DNA of 64,000 nucleotides from Advenella sp048381675 (GCF_048381675.1 NZ_JBLWIS010000001.1:124001-188000); one strand, 5' to 3'. Positions 53,855-63,352 are shown, numbered from the stretch's first letter. Numbers and translations are program-made. Notes: a model not told the origin generated them from the sequence alone.

Positions 53855-54789
53855 CAGAATTAATTTTATTGGGGCTATTTATTAGTGCCATCGTGGTGGC
53901 CTTGTTGCTTTGGGCGATGCAAAAAAACAAATACGGCAAATTGCAAAAACGAGCCCTGGAGCAACGGTACATGGTTCATGAACAAACCATGCAAGAGCTT
54001 CAGCAAGAGTTTGCCGCCGGTAATATGGATGAGACCAATTTCCAACAGGCACAGCTTGAAGCGCAAACCCAGCTGGTTGAAGACATGCGCCGCCTGGAAG
54101 CCCAGCCACAGGCACTAGTGGGTAGCGCCAAGTATATGCCATGGGCGATTGTGGCCGTGCCGGTGGTGGCTGCGGCGGGCTATTATTATTTGGGTAATCT
54201 GGCTGCCCTGAATCCGGCGGCTACTTTTGGCATGAATGGCAATGTAGAGCAGTTTGTGGGTGCGGTTGAAGAGCTGGAGAAAAAAGCCGCTGCCAATCCT
54301 GGAGATCTGATGCAGCAGCTGATGCTGGCACGCAGCTACCGCGCCATGGGACGTCATGCCGATTCTGTGGGGGCGTATGGCCGCGCCTGGGAATTGATCA
54401 AGGATAATCCAACCGAGTTATCGCTGTTTGCCGGGGTGTTGGCTTTGTATCGGGGCAGTTTTGAAGGCAAGCCCGATGAATTGCTTAAACAGGCTTTGGC
54501 GATTGATCCTGAAGACCATGATGCTTTGCTGCTTTTGGGCGGTTCTTATTACGAGAAGGCGGATTACCGCAAGGCGATAGAAACGTGGGAAAAACTGTTG
54601 GCCCTGTTGCCTGCAGATAGCGAGGAAAGAAGTGATTTGGTGCGTCAAATTGAAGATACCAAAGCGGTGGAAGCTGATCCTACTAAAGCGGTGGATAGCG
54701 ACCTGGCTGAGGAAATGGACGATTTGCCACACCCGCCCATTCGTTCAGTTGAGGATATTCCTGAACATAAGTTTATGAAAAGTAATTAA
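53851..54789 (+). CDS. ccmI: Cytochrome c maturation protein CcmI
   Basis: 312 aa. Two membrane helices (about residues 5-23 and 98-114) flank a coiled-coil segment, and TPR repeats follow (LMLARSYRAMGRHADSVGAY, LLLGGSYYEKADYRKAIETW). It presents apocytochrome c to the lyase. Last gene of the ccm operon, overlapping ccmH by 4 bp; a large repeat block begins 20 bp later. Confidence 0.93.
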   Translation: MTELILLGLFISAIVVALLLWAMQKNKYGKLQKRALEQRYMVHEQTMQELQQEFAAGNMDETNFQQAQLEAQTQLVEDMRRLEAQPQALVGSAKYMPWAIVAVPVVAAAGYYYLGNLAALNPAATFGMNGNVEQFVGAVEELEKKAAANPGDLMQQLMLARSYRAMGRHADSVGAYGRAWELIKDNPTELSLFAGVLALYRGSFEGKPDELLKQALAIDPEDHDALLLLGGSYYEKADYRKAIETWEKLLALLPADSEERSDLVRQIEDTKAVEADPTKAVDSDLAEEMDDLPHPPIRSVEDIPEHKFMKSN

Positions 54790-54809
54790 GGGCGGCCTGT
54801 AGAGGGTGG

Positions 54810-55090
54810 CTTCGTTATAAAGCGGGGTATTGCCCCTATCTGGTGTTGCTCCAACCGCCCTGCGGGCAGAATCGCAACCCCAGATAGGGGCAATACCCCT
54901 TTTGGCTGTTTAAGGAAACCAGTGTATAGGCCTGGGTGTTATTTATATTGGTTTAGGGGTGTAAGGGGTAGCGTTTTCTTGAATAAGTCCCGGTGCGGAA
55001 AAGGCAGTCCGGCGCAGCGACTTCGGCCCGAAGGGGCGTCGGAGCAAGGCGGACTGCCTTTTCCGCACTTTCAAGCGGAGCCAAATAAAC
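54810..55090. repeat. 282-bp direct repeat, left copy
   Basis: Differs from the copy at 57185-57466 by two substitutions and one missing G. It contains two long perfect hairpins: 20-bp arms at 54824-54843 and 54880-54899 followed by TTTT, and 19-bp arms at 54993-55011 and 55050-55068. The first may serve as the ccm terminator. The two copies flank the AbiE genes. Confidence 0.95.
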
Positions 55091-55117
55091 CTAAAAAGCC
55101 TGAAAAGCCTAAAAACC

Positions 55118-55183
55118 TCACGCATCCTGTTTAAAATAATTCAGCACCGCATCCAACCCCGAATAATTAATCCTGAACGCCGC
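55118..55183 (-). pseudogene. Duplicated 3' end of serB (22 codons)
   Basis: On the minus strand this reads AAFRINYSGLDAVLNYFKQDA and a stop. It matches the end of the intact SerB at 57505 except for one residue (R for S), with 60 of 62 bases identical over 55122-55183. It lies beside the left direct repeat, just as serB lies beside the right copy. Confidence 0.9.
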
Positions 55184-55255
55184 GTGTGTACTATAAGAAT
55201 CACCGTCTTTTAGGTGTTGAGCATATCAAAAATATGACTTGGTTTTATTGAATTT

Positions 55256-56170
55256 TCAAGTGTGTAATGCCTGTTTTAGGTTTTCTAGAGCTTGTTTCCT
55301 TTTTGGTATACTCATTTTTTTTATATTTAATAATTTCCATTTAACGGCAGGTAAGTATTGAATATGAGGGAAATTTAAATAATTCCATTTGGGGGTATCT
55401 TCATACATGCTGTAGAGAAATTGCTTTTCTTTTTCGGTGAAACTATGTAGTAACGTATTAAGTGCTGTTTTGGCGGCTTGTTCCAGTTCCTTTAATGTGC
55501 ATTTTCTAACGGTCATGCCTTCGAACTCCGACTTGAAAACATGCTCAATAGGTTTCCAGTTGGGCGTGAGCAGTTCGTTCATCGGCCTGGCGTGACTGAT
55601 TAGATAAACCAAAAAAGCCTGCCTGATACCTTCGGTAATACCTTCATGTTCCAGCAAGAGCATAAGATCAAAAAAATCCCTAGGGTGTTGCCGGTCAAAA
55701 GCTGCGCATAATTTACCGGCATAAAGATCTTCTAAAGCGACCACTTTTGCTTCAGCAAAACCAAATTCATCTTCTACGGAAGGTAGAGTCTCTTTTAAAG
55801 TTGCTTCGAATACAGTGCCTCTTAAAACGGGTGATAGCTCTACTTTTATTGACACACCCTGTTGGTTTATGATTAAGCGTAAAGCATCTTCTTTATTCTG
55901 ATAGCTTTTTATTATTTTCAGATCTTTTATTGCGGAAATTAGATCTTTTTCAATATTATCAAGGGCGATTTTAATCTTTTCCAAAGCTGTTTTTCTATTG
56001 TCATCAGGTAAGTATACTAAATCAATATCAACAGATAATCTGGGAAAATCACGAAAAAACAAGTTGATGGCGGTGCCGCCTTTTAATGCAAAGCATGGTT
56101 GTTCGTTGATGAACGGTAGTACACGCAGAAGTAATTTAACCTGCTTGTAGTAAATGTTATTTTGGGACAT
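55256..56170 (-). CDS. abiEii: AbiEii-family nucleotidyltransferase toxin (type IV toxin-antitoxin)
   Basis: 304 aa. FALKGGTAINLFFRDFPRLS leads into VDIDLVY: the GGT (31-33) and D48-x-D50 nucleotidyltransferase core. ALEDLYAGKLCAAFDRQHPR is the second family motif, with RDFFDLMLLL. AbiEii proteins are GTP-binding nucleotidyltransferases that stop growth and can block phage; some modify tRNA. The start lies 14 bp inside abiEi, so it is coupled to the antitoxin. Base composition is markedly more AT-rich than in neighbours, and direct repeats flank the pair, supporting transfer. Confidence 0.9.
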   Translation of the reverse strand: MSQNNIYYKQVKLLLRVLPFINEQPCFALKGGTAINLFFRDFPRLSVDIDLVYLPDDNRKTALEKIKIALDNIEKDLISAIKDLKIIKSYQNKEDALRLIINQQGVSIKVELSPVLRGTVFEATLKETLPSVEDEFGFAEAKVVALEDLYAGKLCAAFDRQHPRDFFDLMLLLEHEGITEGIRQAFLVYLISHARPMNELLTPNWKPIEHVFKSEFEGMTVRKCTLKELEQAAKTALNTLLHSFTEKEKQFLYSMYEDTPKWNYLNFPHIQYLPAVKWKLLNIKKMSIPKRKQALENLKQALHT

Positions 56171-56924
56171 AAAAAGCTTTTGGGATGGTTATTTGATATT
56201 TATTATCTAATTTACCATTGCTTGCTATGCGCCGGTGCCCCGATCCCAGGTCATAATTATCCACTTGCAGTTTTTTACGCCATGCATGATTTTGACGATC
56301 TGCAAAGAAGAAGAATAAACGTTTGGCTTTTATGTGTTTGCAGCATTTTAAAAGTGCGTCTAAACGGCGGGGTGACAGGTTTACCAGTCCTTGCATTAAA
56401 TGATCAGCATATTCAAAACTGAAAACTTCGGGGACGGCCATCAATACCTCAAAAATGGCCTGTTCCGGTGAAGCCATTATCCAGTAACCATTATTTATTT
56501 CATTTTTCTTAAGGCTACTGATTTGTAATAAATCAGGCATATTCCATAACCTTGCAGTCCTGTGCCAGTTTAAGCGGGTATTCAGGTCAAGTTTAGAAAG
56601 CCAGCTGGGAGATGCCTCAGGGGAATACAAACTAACCTGATTTGAAAAATCAACATAATGGGCCAGTCCTTGCTGGATCAAGGCTGAGATCCCTCCTATG
56701 TAAACCAGCGTACCCATACGGTTAAGGGAAGCGATTGTTCCTTGCCAGTCTATGGGTACGCCTTCGCGTGCCAAAACGCCTCTGGATAAAAGTTTTAATT
56801 TTTTTGATTTGACCGCATTATCCAAGGAGTGCTTACTCACGCCTTGCTCAAGTAACCATTGCCTGGTTACGAATTGACCGAAATAAACAGTTGAAAGCCA
56901 ATGAGAGCTTGAATGATGTGGCAT
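56157..56924 (-). CDS. abiEi: AbiEi-family antitoxin / transcriptional repressor
   Basis: 255 aa. The N-terminus FVTRQWLLEQGVSKHSLDNA and LKLLSRGVLAREGVP is the winged-helix DNA-binding domain of AbiEi; the remainder is the antitoxin domain (YIGGISALIQQGLAHYVDF, SPEQAIFEVLMAVP). It ends in a basic segment. AbiEi proteins repress their own promoter by binding paired inverted repeats; two such repeats lie upstream (56945-57040). First gene of the pair, AT-rich like abiEii. Confidence 0.88.
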   Translation of the reverse strand: MPHHSSSHWLSTVYFGQFVTRQWLLEQGVSKHSLDNAVKSKKLKLLSRGVLAREGVPIDWQGTIASLNRMGTLVYIGGISALIQQGLAHYVDFSNQVSLYSPEASPSWLSKLDLNTRLNWHRTARLWNMPDLLQISSLKKNEINNGYWIMASPEQAIFEVLMAVPEVFSFEYADHLMQGLVNLSPRRLDALLKCCKHIKAKRLFFFFADRQNHAWRKKLQVDNYDLGSGHRRIASNGKLDNKYQITIPKAFYVPK

Positions 56925-56944
56925 AGTTTAAATTATTTTTAATA

Positions 56945-57040
56945 TACGGCGATAATCGCCGTTAAAATTAATATATTTAAACTATAACAGGATATTTGAG
57001 TAAGTTTAATAAATTTGTTTTTCACGGTGAAAAGCGCCGT
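56945..57040 (-). promoter_or_regulatory. Two related inverted repeats, probable AbiEi operators
   Basis: ACGGCGAT-A-ATCGCCGT at 56945-56961 is a perfect palindrome 20 bp before the abiEi ATG. ACGGTGAAAAGCGCCGT at 57024-57040 matches it at 14 of 17 positions. The AT-rich segment between contains TATAGT-like -10 sequences. Characterised AbiEi antitoxins bind two inverted repeats cooperatively, so autoregulation is likely. Confidence 0.65.
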
Positions 57041-57184
57041 AAAAACAAGAAATTCTAAATGAAAGACGTTTTTAATGCAAAACGGAAGAAGCCGTGTGCT
57101 CCATCATAATGAAATCAGGGTGAGGGCAAAGGTTAGATTGGTGGCTTTGTGAGAAAACGGGATAGGTTGTGATTGGGATTGCGA

Positions 57185-57466
57185 CTTCGTTATAAAGCGG
57201 GGTATTGCCCCTATCTGGTGTTGCTCCAACCGCCCTGCGGGCAGAATCGCACCCCCAGATAGGGGCAATACCCCTTTTGGCTGTTTAAGGAAACCAGTGT
57301 ATAGGCCTGGGGTGTTATTTATATTGGTTTAGGGGTGTAAGGGGTAGCGTTTCCTTGAATAAGTCCCGGTGCGGAAAAGGCAGTCCGGCGCAGCGACTTC
57401 GGCCCGAAGGGGCGTCGGAGCAAGGCGGACTGCCTTTTCCGCACTTTCAAGCGGAGCCAAATAAAC
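57185..57466. repeat. 282-bp direct repeat, right copy
   Basis: Same content as the left copy: 20-bp arms at 57199-57218 and 57255-57274, and 19-bp arms at 57369-57387 and 57426-57444. It ends 38 bp before the serB stop codon and is the segment one would expect to lie between ccmI and serB before the AbiE insertion. Confidence 0.95.
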
Positions 57467-57504
57467 TGGATACTTCAGCTGCTTCAGCGTATAAACGAGG
57501 TGCT

Positions 57505-58359
57505 TCATGCATCCTGTTTAAAATAATTCAGCACCGCATCCAGCCCCGAATAATTAATGCTGAACGCCGCCTGCTCCTGCACCACCGGCTTGGCGCGGTA
57601 AGCCACCGAATAGGCCGCATGGCCCATCATGATCAGGTCATTGGCGCCATCGCCCATGGCAATGCATTGCTCGGGCAGGGCGTTTTCTTTTTCCGCCAGC
57701 GCTTTCAGGAAATTTGCTTTGGCCTGGCCATCCACAATATCCCCCAGCACACGACCGGTTAACAGGCCATTTTCAATTTCCAGGGTATTGGCATGAATTT
57801 CATCCAGGCCAAGACGTTCTTGCAGCCTTTCGGTAAAGAAGGTGAATCCACCAGAAACCAGCAATACTTTCAGGCCGGCATCCTGGGCACCCTGAACCAG
57901 TTTTTCGGCCCCGGGATTAAGGCGTAACCGTTCTTCATATACTTTTTCCAGTGCCGTGGCCGGTACGCCTTCCAGCAAGGCAACCCTGCGGCGCAGGCTT
58001 TCTGCAAAGTCTTTAATTTCCCCCCGCATGGCGGCTTCGGTAATGGCGGATACCTGTTGTTTGCGTCCGGCCATATCGGCAATTTCGTCAATGCACTCAA
58101 TATTGATCAGGGTAGAGTCCATGTCCATGGCCAGCACTTTCATTTCGGCAAGGGGCTTGTAGTTATTGATGAAAGCCGTATCGACCCGGTTGCTGGTGGC
58201 CCATTGCATGATTTCTTCGCGGCAAGCAGGGTCTACGTCGATCAGGCGGGCAGCGCAGCTGTTGATATGGTGAATGCCGTTGGCACTTGAAATGGCGGCA
58301 GCATGTTCGATAAGGTTGCCAAGAATGCTTGAAGTTTGCAGTATAAGGTGTGTGGTCAT
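57505..58359 (-). CDS. serB: Phosphoserine phosphatase
   Basis: 284 aa from the ATG complementary to 58357-58359; an upstream in-frame ATG at 58386 is possible, neither has a clear ribosome site. HAD family: nucleophile D79 and acid D81 in AMDMDSTLI, LLVSGGFTFF and GDGANDL. The N-terminal 70 residues are an ACT-like regulatory part. It makes serine from phosphoserine. Its last 22 codons are duplicated at 55118. Confidence 0.94.
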   Translation of the reverse strand: MTTHLILQTSSILGNLIEHAAAISSANGIHHINSCAARLIDVDPACREEIMQWATSNRVDTAFINNYKPLAEMKVLAMDMDSTLINIECIDEIADMAGRKQQVSAITEAAMRGEIKDFAESLRRRVALLEGVPATALEKVYEERLRLNPGAEKLVQGAQDAGLKVLLVSGGFTFFTERLQERLGLDEIHANTLEIENGLLTGRVLGDIVDGQAKANFLKALAEKENALPEQCIAMGDGANDLIMMGHAAYSVAYRAKPVVQEQAAFSINYSGLDAVLNYFKQDA

Positions 58360-58406
58360 GGTATATATAGGTTTATGCTTGAACAATATTCAGGGTAAGT
58401 AAACAG

Positions 58407-61400
58407 TCAGGATAATGATCGTAGTAGTTGGCGTACCGCATTGACGCGTTGGTTGATATCGGGCATTTTAGCCAGTTCCATGCGCAGTTTGTCGGCACCG
58501 CTGAAGCGTATGTGTTTTTGTTTCTGCACCAGCTCTATCATGCGTAGTGGGTCTATATTGGCTTTGGGGCCAAAATTAAGCATGGCCTGCTCGTCGCTAA
58601 TATCAAGGCGGCTAATGCCCAGTGGTTCAGCCAGGATACGGAGCCGGTGAGTGGTGATCAACATGACGGCGGGTTCGGGCAGTTTGCCAAAGCGGTCGAT
58701 CAGTTCTTCCTGTATTTTCAGTAGCTCGTCTTCATTTTTGGCGTGTGACAGGCGTTTGTAGATAGACAGGCGGGCATGAACATCGCCGCAGTAATCAGAA
58801 GGCAGCAGGGCAGATGTATGCAGCTTGACTTCACAGACAGGTGCAAAGGGAGACTCCAGATCGGGCTCTTCACCGGCTTTCAGGGCACGTACCGCCTCGT
58901 TCAGCATATCGGTGTACATCGAAAAGCCGATTTCATGGATATTGCCAGATTGTGATTCACCCAAGACTTCACCGGTGCCGCGGATTTCAAGGTCGTGCAT
59001 GGCCAGGAAAAAGCCCGAGCCCAGTTCTTCCATGGACTGGATGGCTTCAAGGCGTTTTTTCGCATTGTTGGTAATCGCGTCCTCACCGGGGGTAAGCAGA
59101 TAAGCATAGGCCTGATGGTGGGAACGCCCAACCCGGCCACGCAGCTGGTGCAACTGGGCCAGGCCCAGGCGGTCTGCGCGATGAATAATAATCGTGTTGG
59201 CGCTAGGGACGTCAATCCCGGTCTCAATAATTGTGGTGCACAGCAGAATATTGAAACGCTGCTGGTAGAAGCCTTTCATTACTTCCTCCAGTTCGCGCTC
59301 GGGCATTTGGCCGTGTGCCACCGCAATGCGGGCTTCTGGTACCAGTTCTTGCAGGCGGGCCTTGCGGTTGTTGATGGTTTCCACTTCATTGTGCAGGAAA
59401 TACACCTGTCCGCCACGCTTGAGTTCACGCAGTACGGCTTCGCGTATGGTGCTGCCGTCTTCACGGCGTACAAAGGTTTTGATGGCCAGCCGTTTTTGCG
59501 GTGCGGTAGCGATGACCGAAAAGTCGCGAATGCCTTCCAGCGACATCCCCAGGGTACGCGGAATCGGGGTGGCGGTTAGGGTTAGCACATCGACTTCGGC
59601 CCGCAGTGCTTTCAGGGCTTCTTTCTGGCGGACGCCAAAGCGGTGTTCTTCGTCAATAATGACCAAACCCAGTTGTTTGAACTGTACGTCTTTGGACAGG
59701 ATCTTATGCGTGCCAATGACGATGTCAACAGTGCCTTTGGCGATGCCTTCAATGGTGGCGGCCACTTCTTTGCCAGACCTGAAACGGGACAGCTCGGCGA
59801 CATTGACGGGCCAGTCCGCGAAGCGATCGGCAAAGGTCTGGGCGTGCTGTTCGGCCAGCAGGGTGGTGGGGCAAAGCAAGGCCACCTGTTTGCCATTGGC
59901 CACGCTCAGGAAAGCGGCGCGCAGGGCCACTTCGGTTTTGCCAAATCCTACATCGCCACATACCAGGCGGTCCATGGGCTTGCCCGATGTCATGTCGTGG
60001 ATCACGGCTTCAATCGCTGCGGCCTGGTCGGCGGTTTCTTCAAAACCAAAGCCCTCCACAAAGCTTTGGTAGTCGCTGAAGGGCAGCTTGAAGGCGTAGC
60101 CTTCGCGGGCGGCCCGCTGGGCATAAAGGTTAAGCAGTTCGGCGGCGGCATCGCGTATTTGTTTGGCGGCTTTTTTGCGTGCCTTGTCCCACTGGCCTGA
60201 ACCCAGTTGGTGCAAGGGGGCCTGTTCGGGGTCAGCGCCGCTGTAACGGGCAATCACGTGCAACTGTGAAACCGGCACGTACAGGGTGCTTTTATTGGCA
60301 TACTCAAGGTGCAACAGTTCTACATTGCCTTCGCCCAGGTCCATGTTGACCAGGCCGTGATAGCGGCCAATTCCGTACTGGACATGCACCACCGGGTCAC
60401 CTTCGCGCAGTTCGGACAAGTCCCGTACCATGGCATCAACATCGCTGCTGCGTTCCTGTTGCTTGCGGCGGCGCTGGGTGTAGGTGGCCGTGCCGGGGTA
60501 AAGGTCATTTTCGGTCAGCAGGGCAAAGTTTAGATGGTTAACCAGAAACCCGGTGTTGATGGGGGCCACCACCATGCCAAAGCTGGCATCAGACGCAATG
60601 AATTCGTGAATGGTGTCCAAGTGGGTGTCAGGTGCCAGCTGGTGTTCCTGCAGCATTTGCAGCAGGGTTTCACGGCGGCCTGCGGAATCGGCACAAAGCA
60701 GGATTTTATGCTGTTTGTTAAGCACCATTTGCTGCAGTTTGGCAAAAGGTTGCTCGGCACGGCGGGCAACGGCTACATTGGGGGCCGGGGTGATTTCTTC
60801 CGATGCCTGCTTGTTGTCCAGGTTCAGGCGGGCAAAATTTTTGAACTGGTTATAAATCTGCTCGCGTGAAAGGAAGAGTTGTTCGGGGGGTAGTACCGGC
60901 CGTTCGCGGTCTGATTTGATGAAGCTGTAGCGGCTTTGGGTTTCGTTGTGAAAACGCGTAATGGTTTCTTCCAGATCACCCAGGGTTACCGTGATGGTGT
61001 CAGGCTTCAGGTAGTTGAACAGGGTGGCGGTTTCGTCAAAGAAAAGCGGCAGGTAATATTCAATGCCCGCAAAGGCAATGCCGTTGCCCACGTCTTTATA
61101 GGGCAGGCAGCGGGAAGGGTCGCCTTCAAAAACTTCGCGAAAGCGCGAACGGAACCGGGTGCGCGCGTCTTCGTCCATGGGGAACTCACGGCCGGGCAAC
61201 AGTTGTATGTCATTAACCGGATACAGGCTGCGCTGGGTGTCTATGTCAAAACTGCGGATCGAGTCGATTTCGTCATCGAACAGGTCTATCCGGTACGGCA
61301 CTATTGAGCCCATGGGGAACAAGTCTATCAGGCTGCCCCGGATACAGAATTCACCGGCCGCGGTAACCTGGGTAACATGGGTGTAGTTGGCCAGCATGAG

Positions 61401-61841
61401 CTGGTCACGCAAGGCAGCCTCATTGACGCGATCGCCTTTTTTGAAGGAAAAGGTGTAGGCGGCCAGAAACGAAGGGGGGGGCAGGCGGTACAGTGCGGTG
61501 GTTACGGGCACGGTCAGGATGTCCACCTCTTCAAGCATGAGGGCATGCAGGGTTTTCAGGCGTTCGGATATAAGGTCCTGGTGTGGTGAAAAGCCGTCAT
61601 AAGGCAGGGTTTCCCAGTCGGGAAGCTGGCGCGCCTTTACTTGCGGATTGAAGCGTTTGGTTTCTTCAGCCAGCCGTTGTGCCTGTAAGGGGTCGGCACA
61701 CAGCACCACGATGGTTTTTTGGGCGGCCCGGGCCAGTTCAGCCAATAGCCAGGCATCTCCGGAGCCGGCCGGACATGGATGGTTGAATCGTTGGCCGGGT
61801 TTCAGGCTGGCAAGCAGTTTGGGTATTGAAGGTAAAGACAC
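58407..61841 (-). CDS. mfd: Transcription-repair coupling factor Mfd
   Basis: 1144 aa, starting with GTG (complement of 61839-61841). An N-terminal UvrB-like domain is followed by the RNA-polymerase-interacting domain (about 475-560, REGDPVVHVQYGIGRYHGL), the translocase with CGDVGFGKTEVALRA (about 630) and DEEHRFG (about 730), and the C-terminal UvrA-binding-site mask domain. It removes stalled RNA polymerase and recruits UvrA. serB lies 47 bp downstream in the same direction. Confidence 0.97.
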   Translation of the reverse strand: MSLPSIPKLLASLKPGQRFNHPCPAGSGDAWLLAELARAAQKTIVVLCADPLQAQRLAEETKRFNPQVKARQLPDWETLPYDGFSPHQDLISERLKTLHALMLEEVDILTVPVTTALYRLPPPSFLAAYTFSFKKGDRVNEAALRDQLMLANYTHVTQVTAAGEFCIRGSLIDLFPMGSIVPYRIDLFDDEIDSIRSFDIDTQRSLYPVNDIQLLPGREFPMDEDARTRFRSRFREVFEGDPSRCLPYKDVGNGIAFAGIEYYLPLFFDETATLFNYLKPDTITVTLGDLEETITRFHNETQSRYSFIKSDRERPVLPPEQLFLSREQIYNQFKNFARLNLDNKQASEEITPAPNVAVARRAEQPFAKLQQMVLNKQHKILLCADSAGRRETLLQMLQEHQLAPDTHLDTIHEFIASDASFGMVVAPINTGFLVNHLNFALLTENDLYPGTATYTQRRRKQQERSSDVDAMVRDLSELREGDPVVHVQYGIGRYHGLVNMDLGEGNVELLHLEYANKSTLYVPVSQLHVIARYSGADPEQAPLHQLGSGQWDKARKKAAKQIRDAAAELLNLYAQRAAREGYAFKLPFSDYQSFVEGFGFEETADQAAAIEAVIHDMTSGKPMDRLVCGDVGFGKTEVALRAAFLSVANGKQVALLCPTTLLAEQHAQTFADRFADWPVNVAELSRFRSGKEVAATIEGIAKGTVDIVIGTHKILSKDVQFKQLGLVIIDEEHRFGVRQKEALKALRAEVDVLTLTATPIPRTLGMSLEGIRDFSVIATAPQKRLAIKTFVRREDGSTIREAVLRELKRGGQVYFLHNEVETINNRKARLQELVPEARIAVAHGQMPERELEEVMKGFYQQRFNILLCTTIIETGIDVPSANTIIIHRADRLGLAQLHQLRGRVGRSHHQAYAYLLTPGEDAITNNAKKRLEAIQSMEELGSGFFLAMHDLEIRGTGEVLGESQSGNIHEIGFSMYTDMLNEAVRALKAGEEPDLESPFAPVCEVKLHTSALLPSDYCGDVHARLSIYKRLSHAKNEDELLKIQEELIDRFGKLPEPAVMLITTHRLRILAEPLGISRLDISDEQAMLNFGPKANIDPLRMIELVQKQKHIRFSGADKLRMELAKMPDINQRVNAVRQLLRSLS

Positions 61842-62082
61842 AACAGTTGGGAAGTGAAATTCAAAACATTTATTTTAACAGCGATGCCAGGCGCTTTTAT
61901 GGTGAATGTTGCTCACCGGTTTTTTAACTGCCAGGCTCCTTTTTGATAAACCAGTAGGCGGCTTGCAGAAGCGTACCTAAACCGGTTTGCTTGTCTTTTT
62001 CAAGGTGCTGCAAGGCAAGCGCTCGTGCATATGCAATAATGCTGTTTTTGGGTAGTGGCAGGATTTTCCTGTATCAACAATC

Positions 62083-62781
62083 ATGAGTGAAAAAATAATT
62101 GCCCTTATTCCCGCCGGTGGGATTGGTGCACGAGCACACGGTGACGGGCATGTGGGTCCCAAGCAGTATCGTGTCATTAACGGCGTGCCCATGCTGGTGC
62201 ATACGGTAAAGGCTTTGTTAAGCCACGCCGGTATCTGCAAGGTACATATTGGTGTGGCGCCTAATGATGCCTATATTGCTGATTGCGTCATGCCAGAATT
62301 TGAGCAGGTCTGCATTCATCGAAGCGGTGGGGCCAGTCGTGCGGATACGGTGCTAAATACCTTGCTGGCCAGCCAGGCTGCCGATAGCGACTGGGTCCTG
62401 GTGCATGATGCAGCCCGTCCGGGTTTACAGTCCGAGTCCCTGAACCGTCTGATTCAAACCTGCCTGTTCCATGACCAAGGCGGTATTCTGGCAACACCGG
62501 TACCTGATACGGTGAAAAGGGCGGTAGTGAAAAATGGCCTGGAGGTGGTTGAAACCACGGTGCCACGTGAAGGCCTGTGGCTGGCACAAACGCCGCAAAT
62601 GTTCAGGGTTGGCCTGTTGCGTGATGCCTTGCTGAAGGCCAGGGAGCAGGGTTTTGAGGTAACCGATGAAGCGTCGGCCATGGAGTTTGCCGGATTTTCA
62701 CCGATGCTGGTAAGGGGCAGTATCCAGAACATGAAAGTGACCTGGCCCGGCGATTTTGAGATCATGGCACACTGGTTATAA
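62083..62781 (+). CDS. ispD: 2-C-methyl-D-erythritol 4-phosphate cytidylyltransferase
   Basis: 232 aa. The nucleotide-binding start IALIPAGGIGARAHGDGHVG leads to PKQY; the glycine loop reads AGG rather than the usual AAG and the spacer is a little long. VLVHDAARPGL and the later TDEASAMEFAG are conserved. It makes CDP-methylerythritol in the MEP isoprenoid pathway. ispF follows after 78 bp; divergent from mfd. Confidence 0.95.
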   Translation: MSEKIIALIPAGGIGARAHGDGHVGPKQYRVINGVPMLVHTVKALLSHAGICKVHIGVAPNDAYIADCVMPEFEQVCIHRSGGASRADTVLNTLLASQAADSDWVLVHDAARPGLQSESLNRLIQTCLFHDQGGILATPVPDTVKRAVVKNGLEVVETTVPREGLWLAQTPQMFRVGLLRDALLKAREQGFEVTDEASAMEFAGFSPMLVRGSIQNMKVTWPGDFEIMAHWL

Positions 62782-62859
62782 TAATTGGCAAGGCAGGTGA
62801 TCAGTTCATTGCTTGCTTTAAAAGTTTAACTATCAAACAATATTTGGACAGGAAATAAA

Positions 62860-63345
62860 ATGACAGTACCGTTCAGGGTAGGCCAGGGTTTTGACGTGCA
62901 TGCATTGGTAGAAGGCAGGCCTTTGATTCTGGGTGGCGTAACCATACCGCATACGCATGGGCTGAAAGGGCATTCTGATGCCGATGCGCTGTTGCATGCC
63001 ATTACCGATGCCTTGCTGGGCGCAGCGGGCTTGGGTGATATTGGCCGGCACTTTCCTGATACCGACCCTGCCTATAAGGGCGCAGACAGCCGTATGCTGT
63101 TAAGGGCGGCGTATGAGAAAGTGCGGGAAGCCGGTTGGCAGGCGGTGAATGTGGATGCGACCATTCATGCCCAGGCGCCTAAAATCATGCCTTATGCGCC
63201 TGCCATGGTGGCCAATATTGCCAATGATCTGGGTTTGCCAATAGACTGTGTGAACGTAAAGGGCAAGACCAATGAGCATTTGGGATATTTGGGTAGAAAA
63301 GAAGGCATTGCCGCTACGGTAGTCGTCTTGCTGGCAAAGCCTTGA
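62860..63345 (+). CDS. ispF: 2-C-methyl-D-erythritol 2,4-cyclodiphosphate synthase
   Basis: 161 aa. Zinc ligands are D12 and H14 (GFDVHAL) and H46; GHSDADALLHAITDALLGAA and FPDTDPAYKGADS are family blocks. A trimeric enzyme of the MEP pathway acting two steps after IspD. AGGAAA precedes the ATG. Confidence 0.97.
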   Translation: MTVPFRVGQGFDVHALVEGRPLILGGVTIPHTHGLKGHSDADALLHAITDALLGAAGLGDIGRHFPDTDPAYKGADSRMLLRAAYEKVREAGWQAVNVDATIHAQAPKIMPYAPAMVANIANDLGLPIDCVNVKGKTNEHLGYLGRKEGIAATVVVLLAKP

Positions 63346-63352
63346 AAATTAC

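Noticed and set aside
54922..55134. Small frame with KSRCGKGSPAQRLRPEGAS in the left repeat
   Set aside because: It is a translation of the palindromic repeat; the same frame appears in the right copy and runs into antisense serB.
57355..57762. 135-residue plus-strand frame
   Set aside because: Begins in the repeat and continues antisense to serB, with no ribosome site.
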